From contig CM048744.1 of the NCBI GenBank assembly GCA_026315105.1, forward strand, positions 354,765,168 to 354,829,167: a DNA stretch of 64,000 nt, written 5' to 3'. Shown piece after piece: positions 1 through 9,061 of the stretch (the stretch's first letter is position 1; each line of letters begins with the position of its first letter). The notes under the pieces are model-generated. The model saw only the letters and a program-made list of their open reading frames with translations, was not told the DNA's origin and searched no databases. The position numbers and the translations under genes were made by a program. The DNA comes from Locusta migratoria. Its lineage: Eukaryota; Arthropoda; Insecta; Orthoptera; Acrididae.

Positions 1-56
<56 letters not shown>
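1..56. repeat. (TC)n microsatellite
   Basis: The window opens with an almost uninterrupted run of TC dinucleotides with one TA interruption, followed by a T-rich tail to about position 80. It may continue to the left of the window. Confidence 0.97.
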
Positions 57-57
<1 letters not shown>

Positions 58-1257
58 ATTTTTTATTTTTTTTATTTCATTTTGGAGGGGGGAGGGAGCG
101 GTCGATCTTATTCATCTTATTTCGGGAGAGAGTGAGAAGTGGGAGTGTCTTCAGTACAAGTCCGTTCAGATCAGTACACAACACAGCCATAGAATAGTGA
201 GCATACAGAACAGAAAGCCGGAGGCGGCGCCTTTGATCTGTATGTTACCAAGCGTTGCGCTCGACGCCATATTGAAAAACAGTAAACGCGGAACTATAGC
301 CACTTAGTACATTGGCTGGAAATGGACTTTTTACGTACTGCAGCTAACCTCACCGACTTTTAAGAAAGGAAAAGGGGTTTCATTATGCTCTCCTGTATTT
401 TGCGCCCTGTTCTTGGACCTAATTGTAATCCAACGAAAAAAAAGTAGGCCTAAATTTTAATACAACTACGAAAATGTATAGTGGAATCAATTATCGGTTT
501 ATTTGGTGCTTATCTCCAGAAAATCCCAAGTAACGCGATGATATATTTGGGAAATTAGTTATGAACAAGAAAGTGACTTTACAACTGTCAGGTTTTATTT
601 GACACTAATAAATTTGCACAAGTCAGACTTAGCAGTACAACGTGATTACACAGAAGTAATGACGTATGCGCTTATATAAAACTGTTAAATTACACACAAA
701 TGAAGGACACGTAGCGGAAACATAAAACTACATAACAAACTTACTCTGTACTTGTCATATTGTGGCACACATTGTTTCAGTTATAGCAAAGGAAAAAGTG
801 TTCATCATTTTCCTCTTAGTCTTCCTTGTCAATATGCATTCACTAGAACATTTCACACCATTTGTACCTCACAGAAGGGTCACTTTTATCACTTTGAAAT
901 TTTTTTCAATTTAAAGTCTCTGTTTGTGAATTTCAATAAATAGAAAATTCTCACTCTGACAAAGTTTTACTAAATATTGGATAATATATTTTTAAGAAAA
1001 TCAGCTCTCCTTCAGTTCCCAGTCCGTTTCTTATAACCGGAAATAAATAATGCTTTTAAAACATACCAACATGTTAGATTTTACTTATGGCAGTGATGTA
1101 GTTGTTTAAATGTTGGAAAAGTTGTATTTGCTTTAGGAGGATAATTAATTTTCTAATCAGAGAAGGGCATATACAAAAATCTGCCAAACATTGAGCGGGA
1201 ACAGCATAAAATAATTATTCCCCTTAATCTATTTGTTCCAGTATCCGAAGAGCATTC
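57..1257. other. AT-rich DNA without a recognisable gene
   Basis: I see no ORF with a recognisable protein, no RNA gene and no complete repeat here. A CGCCATATTG stretch near 268 resembles the CCGCCAT motif found just inside the ends of the P-like elements further right, but no partner end was found, so it is not called. Confidence 0.5.
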
Positions 1258-1312
1258 GTTGCCAACATTGGCACACTACGCCTCCGTTGCCGTTAGTAAA
1301 ATTTTACCGTTT
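1258..1312. repeat. End fragment of the GTAAAATTTTAC foldback MITE
   Basis: The palindrome GTAAAATTTTAC (1296-1307) is preceded by GTTGCCAACATTGGCAC, the same order as the right ends of the copies at 7700-8024 and 25868-26240. Only one end is recognisable, so this is a truncated or diverged copy. Its other end should lie 300 bases to the left but I could not find it. Confidence 0.45.
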
Positions 1313-2180
1313 GCATCAAATTATGTGAAGGTGAGCAGGTAGATGAGCCTTAAAAATTCCTGAAATATCTCGCCTATGTGGGCAACAGGAAAAGGGCAAA
1401 ATGTTGAAGTCCCGCTACTTACGCACTATTCTTTGTCTTCCATTTTATATTATTCCCTGCGACGTTATACTTCTAATTACAAAATATAAATGTACTTCAA
1501 TATTTCGATGCTGTTGAACTGCTACAGCAACAGCGAGATTTATCGTCAAGAGAAGAAGCAAGGCTACTTTTAATAATTATGCACACATTAATCTCATTCG
1601 AAACTGATAACATTTTACTTTTACCACACATATAGCGACGTTCACTAACCGTTCAACATCTTTTGGGGAGGTGAAGAAGCTTATATCCTTATTTGTATGA
1701 GAACTATTGCGGTAATTAGGTGCTGATCACCATCGGCCGCCTTTACTTTTATTGCTGCTCGTAATAAAAACGGAACAGCTACACCTACTAACACACAGTT
1801 CTTTCTTTTCATTGCACCAAATAATTGTTTACTTTTATGCGATTCAGGCAGCTAAAATACACAATTAACAAACAAAGACGGCGCATTACCATGCCACGGA
1901 GTAGGGAGTGACCACGCATTTACTGCTTTTGAAGATGGCCGATTCCGCGCATGTGCACTAAATTTTGGACTAGGGCCGGCGCAAGCCCAAGTGCCGCCCC
2001 GAGCGAGTTGCTAAATTGCCGCCCCCTACCCGCACCCCCCCCCCCCCCAAGGCCGTTTTTCTACAGAACGTTTGTGAAATTTTATTTCGTGTTCACAGTT
2101 ACGTTCAGCATGACGGTATAGATGTAAACATAACTCAAAGCATTGAGTATAGCCACTTTGTGCCAGAAATCTATGAAGAT
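1313..2180. other. No gene; contains a poly-C tract
   Basis: AT-rich sequence without recognisable coding content. It includes a run of 14 C residues at 2035-2048. The reading frames across that run are low-complexity artefacts. Confidence 0.5.
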
Positions 2181-2190
2181 ATGGAAAATA

Positions 2191-2380
2191 GCCGGCCGCA
2201 GTGTCGAGCTGCCTGCGGCGCGCCAGTCACAGTCTGCACGGCAACTAGGATCGGGGCTTCGAATCCCCCCTCCCCGGGCATTGGATATTTGTGCCGTCCT
2301 TAGTATTAGCTGCTTCATAAGTAAGTTTAGGGACTGATGACCCCATAGTTAAGTCCCATAAGTTCTACAGACATATATTT
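2191..2380 (+). repeat. tRNA-derived SINE (main family), old copy
   Basis: A diverged copy of the main SINE family: a tRNA-like head (CCGGCCGCAG... with a TTCGAATCCC box B), then TTGTGCCGTCC, then the conserved body TTAGGGACTGATGACCCC and AAGTCCCATA. It is flanked by a near-exact 10-bp duplication, ATGGAAAATA at 2181-2190 and ATGAAAAATA at 2381-2390. The head has lost several box A bases, so it is probably among the older copies. Confidence 0.9.
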
Positions 2381-2390
2381 ATGAAAAATA

Positions 2391-3117
2391 AAAACAGTTG
2401 AAATGGCCAAAGAGTGGGGCGGAAGACAATGGAGAGAGGAAGAATGAGATGGAGTAACATAATAATGCAATAAATACATACTCGGGAATCGACGAGTACT
2501 AATGCTAATAGAAATATATTAACTTACTGCACTGCGGTTATTCATTTCAAAGAACTGACACTCGCCATCTGTCGTAATTTGCATGTGTCGGTTCTGTCGT
2601 GTTTGATTATGGAATAAGGGATAACAAATTAGTCATCGCCGTATACGTCACTTTTCTGCGCTTCATTTTCATTCTAGCTAGTGGTGTGACGCGTGCTTAT
2701 TTGCCGAGTTGCCAATTTTTTAAGTAACAGATCATAAGAAAAATAAATTCTCCTATTCTGCATTCTTGAAGGAGAGAAATTCTAACTTATGAGTAACGTG
2801 CTTGCGCAATACCAATTGTAGGTTATATGAAAAGCACTTACCTATTACATACCAAGTTGCAAGAAATTCGGACGCACCAATTCTTCTGTTCTTGTGAAAC
2901 GCAAGGAAAGTGCTTCTGACCAATCTTAACTCTCTCGGCCAACTATCGAAACGATTTCTGTAGTTTTCGTTGTAGAGAACGCAACAATACCTATCGTCTG
3001 GAAAGGCGAAGTGGGGAGGCGGCAGTGCCAGGAACTAGGTCACGTGACGAGGTACAGCAAGGCTACGGTTAAACTAGCGCCCAAGAAGATGACGCAAGAA
3101 GCTCACAATAAGTATGT
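2391..3117. other. No recognisable gene
   Basis: Unique-looking AT-rich DNA with a short GC-richer patch around 3000-3060. No protein motif, RNA gene or repeat end was recognised. Confidence 0.45.
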
Positions 3118-3470
3118 GAACGATGATATGGATAAATGTATTAACAGGCAGTAATTTTTATAGGATTACGAACAACAGGAAAAAATACGAACTTTGCGAA
3201 AACTGCACAACTTTTGTCAAAGAGAAATGAGCTTCAAAGCTAGCAAGGAAACCGTTGGAAGCAATGTTCTGTCTAGGTATTTTCGTTTTACAAGGTGTCA
3301 AAATTAACGTTTTGTTTCGCTTGAACGAGAAGGCATTGTTGCTAAAAGACCACACTTCCTCAGGTTTCCATCAGATTCAAAGCGACCAGTAGTTAACTTA
3401 GACGAAACATGGATTCACACGCATTATACAGTAAATAAATGTTGGCAAAGTGATAGTGTGTGAGTAGTAC
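3118..3470 (+). pseudogene. Tc1-like (IS630 superfamily) DDE transposase fragment
   Basis: The plus strand reads, with stops, a peptide ending in VVNLDETWIHTHYTVNKCWQ. LDETW followed by H-H-T-V-x-K-C-W is typical of the second catalytic aspartate of DDE_3 transposases common in insects and aphids. Upstream residues (DYEQQEKIRTLRK, then SKETVGSNVLSRYF) fit the linker before the catalytic core. There is no continuous ORF, no start codon and no paired terminal repeat. It is a dead fragment, and the family call rests on one motif. Confidence 0.55.
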
Positions 3471-4266
3471 TGTCACACAAAAGTGTTGGTCAGAGTTCGT
3501 GTTCATGCAGGCGGAGACAGGTGTTTCAGGGCTCAAAAACCAAACATCCGACTATCACTCAAAAACGGATAGTAAAAAATTCAAAAATTTGCCGAAACCC
3601 AACTTATGCCAGGCTTTAGCCCTTGTAATTACTCACAGCGTATTTACCCATTCGGAATACTTCTAGCCTTCGTAGGTGTTGAACATGTCCGACTGTAGTA
3701 ATCTTCAACAATTTTTTTTTCCATAGCGCGGGAAGAATAAAACACTAGACTGCCATTGAAGGGCTTAGAAAAATTGCTTCAGGCTCAACTTGTAACCGCA
3801 TTATCGAACATTGCATTCGTATCCACGATTCCAGATGTCTTCTAAATAAAAGCGTTGGGTGTCTGAAGAAAAATACTCGTCTCTTTTTAACCGAATTGGC
3901 GTCATTTTAGTAAATTTATTACAACGAATTCGTTACTTTGATGTTGACAATCGTTTTTAAACTTGAGCTCACTGAAAATGGCTACACGTCTACAAGCATG
4001 ATTGTGTTATAATAAATTAACCGAAACAGTCAAATGGTGGCGGTGATTTAATTACAAAATCCTAGCTGACTGAGATATTTCACCAAGGAGAAGTCAAAAT
4101 ACTCTCCGTTTCTAGTAAGATAAGAAGGAAATACCTAATTTTAATTCAAGCTTGCCGCTCATGGAGAGTACGCACGTTTAATGAAATACGCGAAGGTTGC
4201 TACACTGGTGTGGTAAACGAGAAACGATAGCTTCGGAGCGCGAATAGGGTTACCACAGGTTCATCA

Positions 4267-4267
<1 letters not shown>
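3471..4267. other. No gene recognised downstream of the DDE relic
   Basis: Possible continuation of the transposase relic for about 100 bases (VLSHKSVGQ), then featureless AT-rich DNA up to a long A run. No terminal inverted repeat was found to close an element. Confidence 0.4.

Positions 4268-4329
<62 letters not shown>
4268..4329. repeat. Uninterrupted poly-A run of 62 bases
   Basis: A pure A tract far longer than others in the window. Such tracts often mark the 3' end of a retroposed copy, but I found no clear direct repeat around it and no recognisable source upstream. It could equally be a microsatellite or an assembly artefact. Confidence 0.9.
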
Positions 4330-4338
<9 letters not shown>

Positions 4339-4992
4339 TCGTATAAAAAAGGGGACACTTTATCTTTAACATAATGTAATTAACGACTTTATTAATGGAC
4401 CACGTAAAACTACTACATACTAAAGCAGTAACCCTGTGTAGTTGTTGGGAAACGAAATATTATGAACCTTGACAGTTTATTCCTCACCACTACTCTCGAT
4501 TGTCTCATTCTTGTCTTATTCACTTTTGAACCAACTATATTTGGTGGACGACGAAATCTCTCTCAAGAGCTTTTTGTTTTTTTAACAAGGCATTTCAAAT
4601 GTTTGAAATTATACTGTACACATACAGTATAATTACGGTATATTTTAAATCTATTCCTGTCTTTTGTACACTGTGTGTTCACAAGAGAAAACACAGGCTC
4701 TGTGTCGGCATTATGACTAGTTATAGAAAAAAGAAGCCTACAATTGTCAGCAGTTCAGAATAACTAACAACACTAGATGACTGATTTAAATATGCACACC
4801 ACACATCAGCAGCTGGTGTGTTCTGTTTCCTTTGATAATCTTTAAAAAAAAAGTTATAAAATTACAAAGCTGATCGGAGCACAATGTAGGCTATCATTAT
4901 TTCTTACATTCGTTTGATCATTCTCTTGAATGATTTGTTTTTCTCCGGGAGCACATATTTAACACTGACTTTCTCTTCGGTATTATGTTATA
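4330..4992. other. AT-rich DNA without a recognised feature
   Basis: No protein motif, RNA gene or repeat end recognised. It ends at the Helitron boundary. Confidence 0.45.
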
Positions 4993-5388
4993 CTAGGTTA
5001 AACCCGCAGCTGCGCTCGCGTGTTGGTTGATTACGATAGATAAGCTATCTTTCAGTAGTGTGCTATTTATTTATTCTTATTTTTCCTTATTCGGTTGCTT
5101 ATCCTTACAGAGAAAGAGCTGAAGACAGTGTAGCACGCATAGACCAAAGATATGGTCTGTGGCATCACGTTTCGCTGTATGTAACCTCCTCGCTATAGAG
5201 TCTAAACGTATCGCTGGCCTTCAGTCCGAATTTTTCAATAATCTGCCGACTTTCAACCACCATATTTTCCACCTCCTTATAGCTATCGGCATGGAACTGC
5301 TATGGTGTACAACGGGGGACTTCGGACTAATATTACACACAGACCATTCGTTTGCGTTCTGTAGTTTTCGCTTCAGAGCGGAATATTA

Positions 5389-5392
5389 ACAC

Positions 5393-5448
<56 letters not shown>
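5389..5448. repeat. (AC)n microsatellite inside Helitron A
   Basis: Nearly perfect AC repeat with one CG interruption. The same position in the other Helitron copies holds a (GT)n run (58942-58977) or a short remnant (near 21843), so the microsatellite belongs to the element. Confidence 0.95.
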
Positions 5449-5450
<2 letters not shown>

Positions 5451-5603
5451 AGAATTTTATATACACCGATAACATTCCATCCCAATATACTCCACCCTTT
5501 TATCATTATCAACCCTCAAGCAACAATGCAACCAATAAAACCATTTTCAAAGAATAAATATGTGGCGACTAATCATCGTGTACTGTACGTCGTCATCGTG
5601 TTT

Positions 5604-5916
5604 CACGCGTGTGAAACCTGCTCTGCAAGCTCCATACACAGGTCCACATCGCGTGTTACAACGAGGTGAACGGACATTTGATAGTGTCATAAATAGCAAG
5701 GCCACGACTGTCTCCATTGACCGCATCAAGCCGGCGTACATCTATCAGGACGCATCACCGGCTGAGGTATCAAGAGAACAGCTCAAGTCGACAAAGTCAG
5801 CGCCTCAAACTCAGTCACAATCGAAAGCTCAACAACAGCCCACCTCTTTTCCACAACCGGCACGCACAATCCTTTCCGGACGGCACGTACATTTTCCTGA
5901 ACGTTTTAGAAGATAA
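5604..5916 (+). pseudogene. Ty3/Gypsy pol C-terminus remnant
   Basis: The frame reads VKPALQAPYTGPHRVLQRGE, then a segment ending VSIDRIKPAY. P-Y-x-G-P-x-x-V-L-x-R and the SIDRIKPAY-type motif are hallmarks of the tail that follows the integrase in insect Gypsy pol proteins. About 50 more residues rich in Q, S and P follow before the stop. No protease, reverse transcriptase or integrase catalytic core remains, so the fragment is inert. Confidence 0.8.
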
Positions 5917-5942
5917 CGCTCCGCTTCCACCGCGGGGGCTGA

Positions 5943-6302
5943 TGTGGCGACTAATCATCGTGTACTGTACGTCGTCGTCGTGTTTATAAAGAGGATTCGC
6001 GCGCCGCCACAGATGTTGCCGCAGCAAGACTGTTTATTCTTTGTTTTTGCGAGTCTCCTGTTTATTGTTTAGTACTTAGTTACGACTGTTATCTTCTGGT
6101 TTGAAGCATTGTGCTTTTGATGTGACGATTATACTTTAACGTAAAAGTCTATCATTTGTATTTAATGTATTGATCTACAGTCACAGGTCTACTAAATAAA
6201 TTATTTCAAAATGGTTTCTGCAGAGAATAATTCCGCGTTCTAGCGGCTTGAAAGATACACGCTAACAAAACGTCGGACAGTTCTGCTTCAGCTGCCTTGA
6301 CA
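5943..6302 (+). repeat. Gypsy 3' LTR (360 bp)
   Basis: Starts TGTGGCGACTAATCATCGTG, identical over that stretch to 5561-5580, and ends TTGACA. The first 43 bases differ from the 5' fragment by one base (GTCGTCGTCG against GTCGTCATCG), so the insertion is fairly young. A purine-rich stretch (CCGCGGGGGCTGA) just before it fits a polypurine tract. Confidence 0.8.
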
Positions 6303-6495
6303 AATATATAATTTTCAAAGAGTAATTATTGTTCCGCATTTCGCGTTATATTCTTCAAATTACTACATATCTATCAGATCGCTACAAAACCGTGCCTAAA
6401 ACCTTCCTCGGGTATAAATTAGTAACTGTACAAATATTTATGTCTCTGCGTCTTGTCGTTCGGTCGTGATAAGCGGACACCGAACAGACATTCAC

Positions 6496-6498
<3 letters not shown>

Positions 6499-6541
<43 letters not shown>
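6499..6541. repeat. (TA)n microsatellite inside Helitron A
   Basis: Perfect TA repeat between the two tandem copies of the Helitron head. The equivalent place in the copy at 21379 also has a shorter TA run (near 21525). Confidence 0.95.
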
Positions 6542-6543
<2 letters not shown>

Positions 6544-6689
6544 CTATCCGATCGCCATAAAACCGTGCCTATAGCCTTCACCGGGTAGACATTAGTAACT
6601 GTACAAATTTTTAGCTCTTTATGTCTTGTGGTTCAGACATGATAAACGTACACTGAACAGACATTCACATTTATAGATATAGATTTAAG

Positions 6690-7145
6690 TTCGTAATTTA
6701 TTTTGAAGCAAAAGACAACCTACGATTTCGGACACACAATACGGCTTTAACCTAAACCACAAAGTATATCAATAGCAACGCCATAGAACGTAATGCAGAA
6801 GACAGAATGCACTGGTTGAATACAGGATAGACAACCGGGTTCCTTCGCAGAGAAGATCCGAATCGTTTGCAACTGTCAGACCCACGCGGAGTGCGAAATT
6901 GTGAACGGCAATTTCGCTATGTGTATGCGCGTGATAGTTGCGAACAGTTTGGAACTGCAGTGCGAACGAACATGTTGTCGTCAATGACACAAAAATAAAT
7001 TTTCTCTCTCGGAACCCAAAAAAAAGAGGTCATTTTGTAGAATTTTATAAATTCCGGCCGGACACATTTTCTTGCTTCAAAGAGAGGACATGTCCGGGAA
7101 AAAGAGGACGTATGGTAACACTAAGCGCGAAGGAATTTACGGAGA
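6690..7145. other. No recognised gene between Helitron A and the P-like element
   Basis: Mixed-composition DNA. A segment around 7085-7120 (AAAGAGGACGTATGGTAACA) resembles, inverted, sequence near 4230-4345, pointing to a dispersed repeat I cannot name. Confidence 0.4.
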
Positions 7146-7287
7146 TTGAGAAGTAAGGCTCCTATAATCCGAGCTGAACTATCCGCCATTTTTGCCCCAA
7201 TGTGCAGGACAGTTGTATGTAGGTATATACGAGTCGCGACCGAAAAGGGAGTTTATAATCGAATTTACTGAAGAATTTGTGGAAAAT

Positions 7288-7440
7288 ATGGGTGGCTGCT
7301 CAGCTGTGAACTGCACAAATCACTGCAGCAAAGGAGTGTGCATGTTCAAATTTCCCAGCAATCCAGAACGAAGAAAAAGATGCGCTATAAATCGTCGCAG
7401 AAGCAACTGCGAACCAGGACATGGCGCTCATTTATGTGTT
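7288..7440 (+). pseudogene. THAP-domain first exon, probable 5' exon of a P-like transposase
   Basis: From the ATG at 7288 the frame reads MGGCSAVNCTNHCSKGV, then FKFPSNPERRKRC. C-x4-C near the start, followed by F-x-FP and a basic stretch, is the N-terminal half of a THAP zinc finger (C2CH type), a sequence-specific DNA-binding domain. The frame runs to a strong donor GTAAGT at 7441. The second half of the domain, with the remaining Cys and His, would lie in a downstream exon that is absent here. Exon 2 of a related copy is seen at 26377-26560 on the other strand. Confidence 0.7.
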
Positions 7441-7699
7441 GTAAGTATATGTAATAAATGTAGCTATAAATATGTCTGTTATGTACAATTGCATTACTTC
7501 TCCCTGTCAATGATGCTGGAGCACTTTGTTGCAGAATGTTTAATGAAGTTTTTCGCAGTTTTCAAAGTGGGTAGGAATATTTATTGTGGTACATTTATAC
7601 ATAGTTTTCAACATATTGAATAATACTTTTTACAATTACTTATATATAAGGTCGAAGCATCTCTTACGGTCTCATAAAACACTCCAAAATACGGCACTG

Positions 7700-8024
7700 G
7701 GTAAAATTTTACGATGCTTCTCGCCGGGCTCCAGTGCTTATGTTGGCAACAGATGATCAATGAAGTGTAGAATTGCGTTAATATTTTTCACGAGCTACAG
7801 AGTAAATGTTATTGCTGCACGTTTCACTCACAGCCAAATTAATACTGTACCTGCTCTATGGTCGACAGGTTCTTGTATGTACCCTTGTCGGTTCAGAAAA
7901 ATATAATTTTTGTTTTAATTGAAGTTGTCACGAAAAAACATTTATTGGTCATCTGAGTCGCCGTGATTACCATTGGTGCACAACATAACCACCGCAGCCC
8001 GGCGAGAAGCTATGTTACATTACC
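7700..8024. repeat. GTAAAATTTTAC foldback MITE, complete copy
   Basis: The ends GGTAAAATTTTACGATGCTT + CTCGCCGGG (left) and the reverse complement of CCCGGCGAGAAGC...TTACCGG (right) form terminal inverted repeats of about 50 bp around a 200-bp core. The core segment containing CAGGTTCTTGTATGT and CACGAAAAAACATTTA is shared with the copies at 25399-25735 and 25868-26240. There is no coding capacity, and superfamily and target duplication are not clear. Confidence 0.65.
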
Positions 8025-8111
8025 GGTACATTACGATTTTCTGTTATATTAAAGCGCATTCTAAATCTTTATAGGCCCATACACATTAGTTACTGCTCGG
8101 TACACTTATTA

Positions 8112-8309
8112 GCCGGTCGCGGTGGCCGAGGGGACTGAGGCGCTCCAGTCAAGGTCTGCACAGCCCCTACGGTCGGGGGTTCGAATCCCCCCTCGGGCAT
8201 CGATATTTGTGCCGTCCTAGTTCGTAAGTAGTTCATAAGTAGTTTGTAAGTTTAGGGACTGATGATCCCGTAGTTAAGTCCCATAGGCTATAGAAACATT
8301 TGAACATTT
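8112..8309 (+). repeat. tRNA-derived SINE (main family)
   Basis: Head GCCGGTCGCGGTGGCCGAGG (box A region), box B GGGTTCGAATCC, then the TTGTGCCGTCC linker and the TTTAGGGACTGATGATCCC body ending TTTGAACATT. A short duplication GTACACTTA lies at 8100-8108 and 8310-8318. The head resembles a class II (Leu/Ser-type) tRNA. It is inserted within P-like element 1. Confidence 0.93.
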
Positions 8310-8463
8310 GTACACTTAATATTCGCAATATTAAATACATTTCATTAGAAATATTGTTGAAAACTGCGTGAATAGGTCAACCATCGCCAATATAAACATT
8401 GTCAGATGCGACCGTGCTGGGCCAAAATGGCGGACGATTCAGCCTGGGTTTTTAGGAGCTCTA

Positions 8464-8780
8464 GTGAGAAGCAGTGCGCAATGCGGGAACATAGCGCGGC
8501 TTGCACGGCCTCTGTCGCCGGCTGTGTGCAGGGAGTGGGGGGCAGCGTACTCACGGCGTGACGTCACGTCGCACGTGCTGCAGCTGTTGAGTGCGGTCAG
8601 CGCGGCGCCGCCAGGGGCACTGCGGTAGCGCTTGTGACGACACACGCGCGAGACTGCGCGCTGCTGCCTCGCTTCAGTTGCCGCCCGCCGTCCGGACACG
8701 ACGCACAGCGTCGCGCATGCCAACTTCCACCAGCACGACGACTGCACGCAACTCGCATTGCGGTTAAGAAAACTGTAGGG
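8464..8780. promoter_or_regulatory. GC-rich, CpG-rich block with a TGACGTCA (CRE) palindrome
   Basis: Base composition changes sharply at the right end of P-like element 1, to GC-rich DNA dense in CpG. TGACGTCA occurs near 8560 within GGCGTGACGTCACGTCGCAC. CpG-dense blocks with CRE sites often mark insect promoters, and P elements are known to favour promoter-proximal targets. No transcript or ORF here can be tied to a gene, so promoter function is inferred only. Long reading frames across the block are a GC effect. Confidence 0.35.
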
Positions 8781-9061
8781 CAAATATTGCAGCACACGTT
8801 TCTCACATGAACACTATGGTATACACCACAGACCAAAGATAACAGGCTGCACGTAACTTCATTACACTGAAACCACGTGTGTCTATTTGTAGAACCGTTT
8901 TCGACTGGTACCGCGGCTCTTGCCTCAAGGCGTATCGTATAATAAGGCGTAAAGCCGGTATTACACGTTCAAATATTTGATCAAATCTTTAACATAAAAA
9001 TATCATCAAAAGTTCGTGATATTTATTTGATGTAAATATTTGACGTTATGCTAAAAATACC
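8781..9061. other. No gene; AT-rich repeat-like stretch up to the Harbinger element
   Basis: Contains GGTATTACACGTTCAAATAT and inverted ATATTTGA motifs at 8955-9050. It may be the left end of an older element into which the next element inserted, but the right partner was not found. Confidence 0.35.

Larger units (their letters stand above)
5561..6302 (+). mobile_element. Deletion derivative of a Ty3/Gypsy LTR retrotransposon
   Basis: The insert starts and ends like an LTR element (TGTGGCGACT...CCTTGACA) and is flanked by AATA at 5557-5560 and 6303-6306. It has three parts. The first 43 bases of the LTR (5561-5603) are joined directly to the last part of pol (5604-5916), followed by a purine-rich stretch and a full 3' LTR. 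All of gag and most of pol are missing, so one internal deletion joined the 5' LTR start to the pol end. The host Helitron sequence resumes cleanly on both sides. Confidence 0.85.
4993..6683 (-). mobile_element. Helitron A (non-autonomous, minus strand)
   Basis: Read on the minus strand it begins TCTATATCTATAAATGTG at 6683 and ends with a GC-rich hairpin plus GGGTTTAACCTAG next to T at about 4993. This is the 5'-TC...CTRR-3' form with a 3' hairpin that defines Helitrons. No Rep/helicase is encoded, so it depends on another copy. The 5' head is present twice in tandem, separated by (TA)n at 6499-6541. A Gypsy derivative interrupts it at 5561-6302. Without that insert its length (about 0.95 kb) is close to that of the other two copies, at 21379 and 58482. 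Confidence 0.85.
7154..8463 (+). mobile_element. P-like (THAP) element 1, non-autonomous
   Basis: The left end TAAGGCTCCTATAATCC...CCGCCATTTT matches the reverse complement of the right end, TAGAGCTCCTAAAAACCC...CCGCCATTTT. The ends are flanked by 8-bp direct repeats with one mismatch (TTGAGAAG at 7146-7153, GTGAGAAG at 8464-8471). P elements make 8-bp target duplications and encode THAP-domain transposases. Inside are a THAP first exon (7288-7440), a 325-bp foldback MITE and a SINE. No catalytic domain is left, so this is an internally deleted copy. Confidence 0.75.

Noticed and set aside
5159..5389. Conserved MASRFAVCNLLAIES frame in Helitrons A and C as a captured gene
   Set aside because: It occurs in both copies only because the DNA is homologous. 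In Helitron B the same stretch has changes that break it, and no domain is recognised.
5561..6302. Calling the Gypsy insert an endogenous virus
   Set aside because: Only the pol C-terminus and LTR parts remain and no envelope gene is visible, so a retrotransposon remnant is the supported description.
8112..8200. Possible tRNA genes at each GGTTCGAATCC box B (many sites)
   Set aside because: Each belongs to a SINE head followed by the same non-tRNA body, usually with target duplications, and the acceptor stem does not pair. Not functional tRNAs.
8439..8795. 118-codon minus-strand frame in the GC-rich block, with overlapping plus-strand frame
   Set aside because: Stops are rare in GC-rich DNA; the peptide shows no family motif and there are frames on several strands at once.
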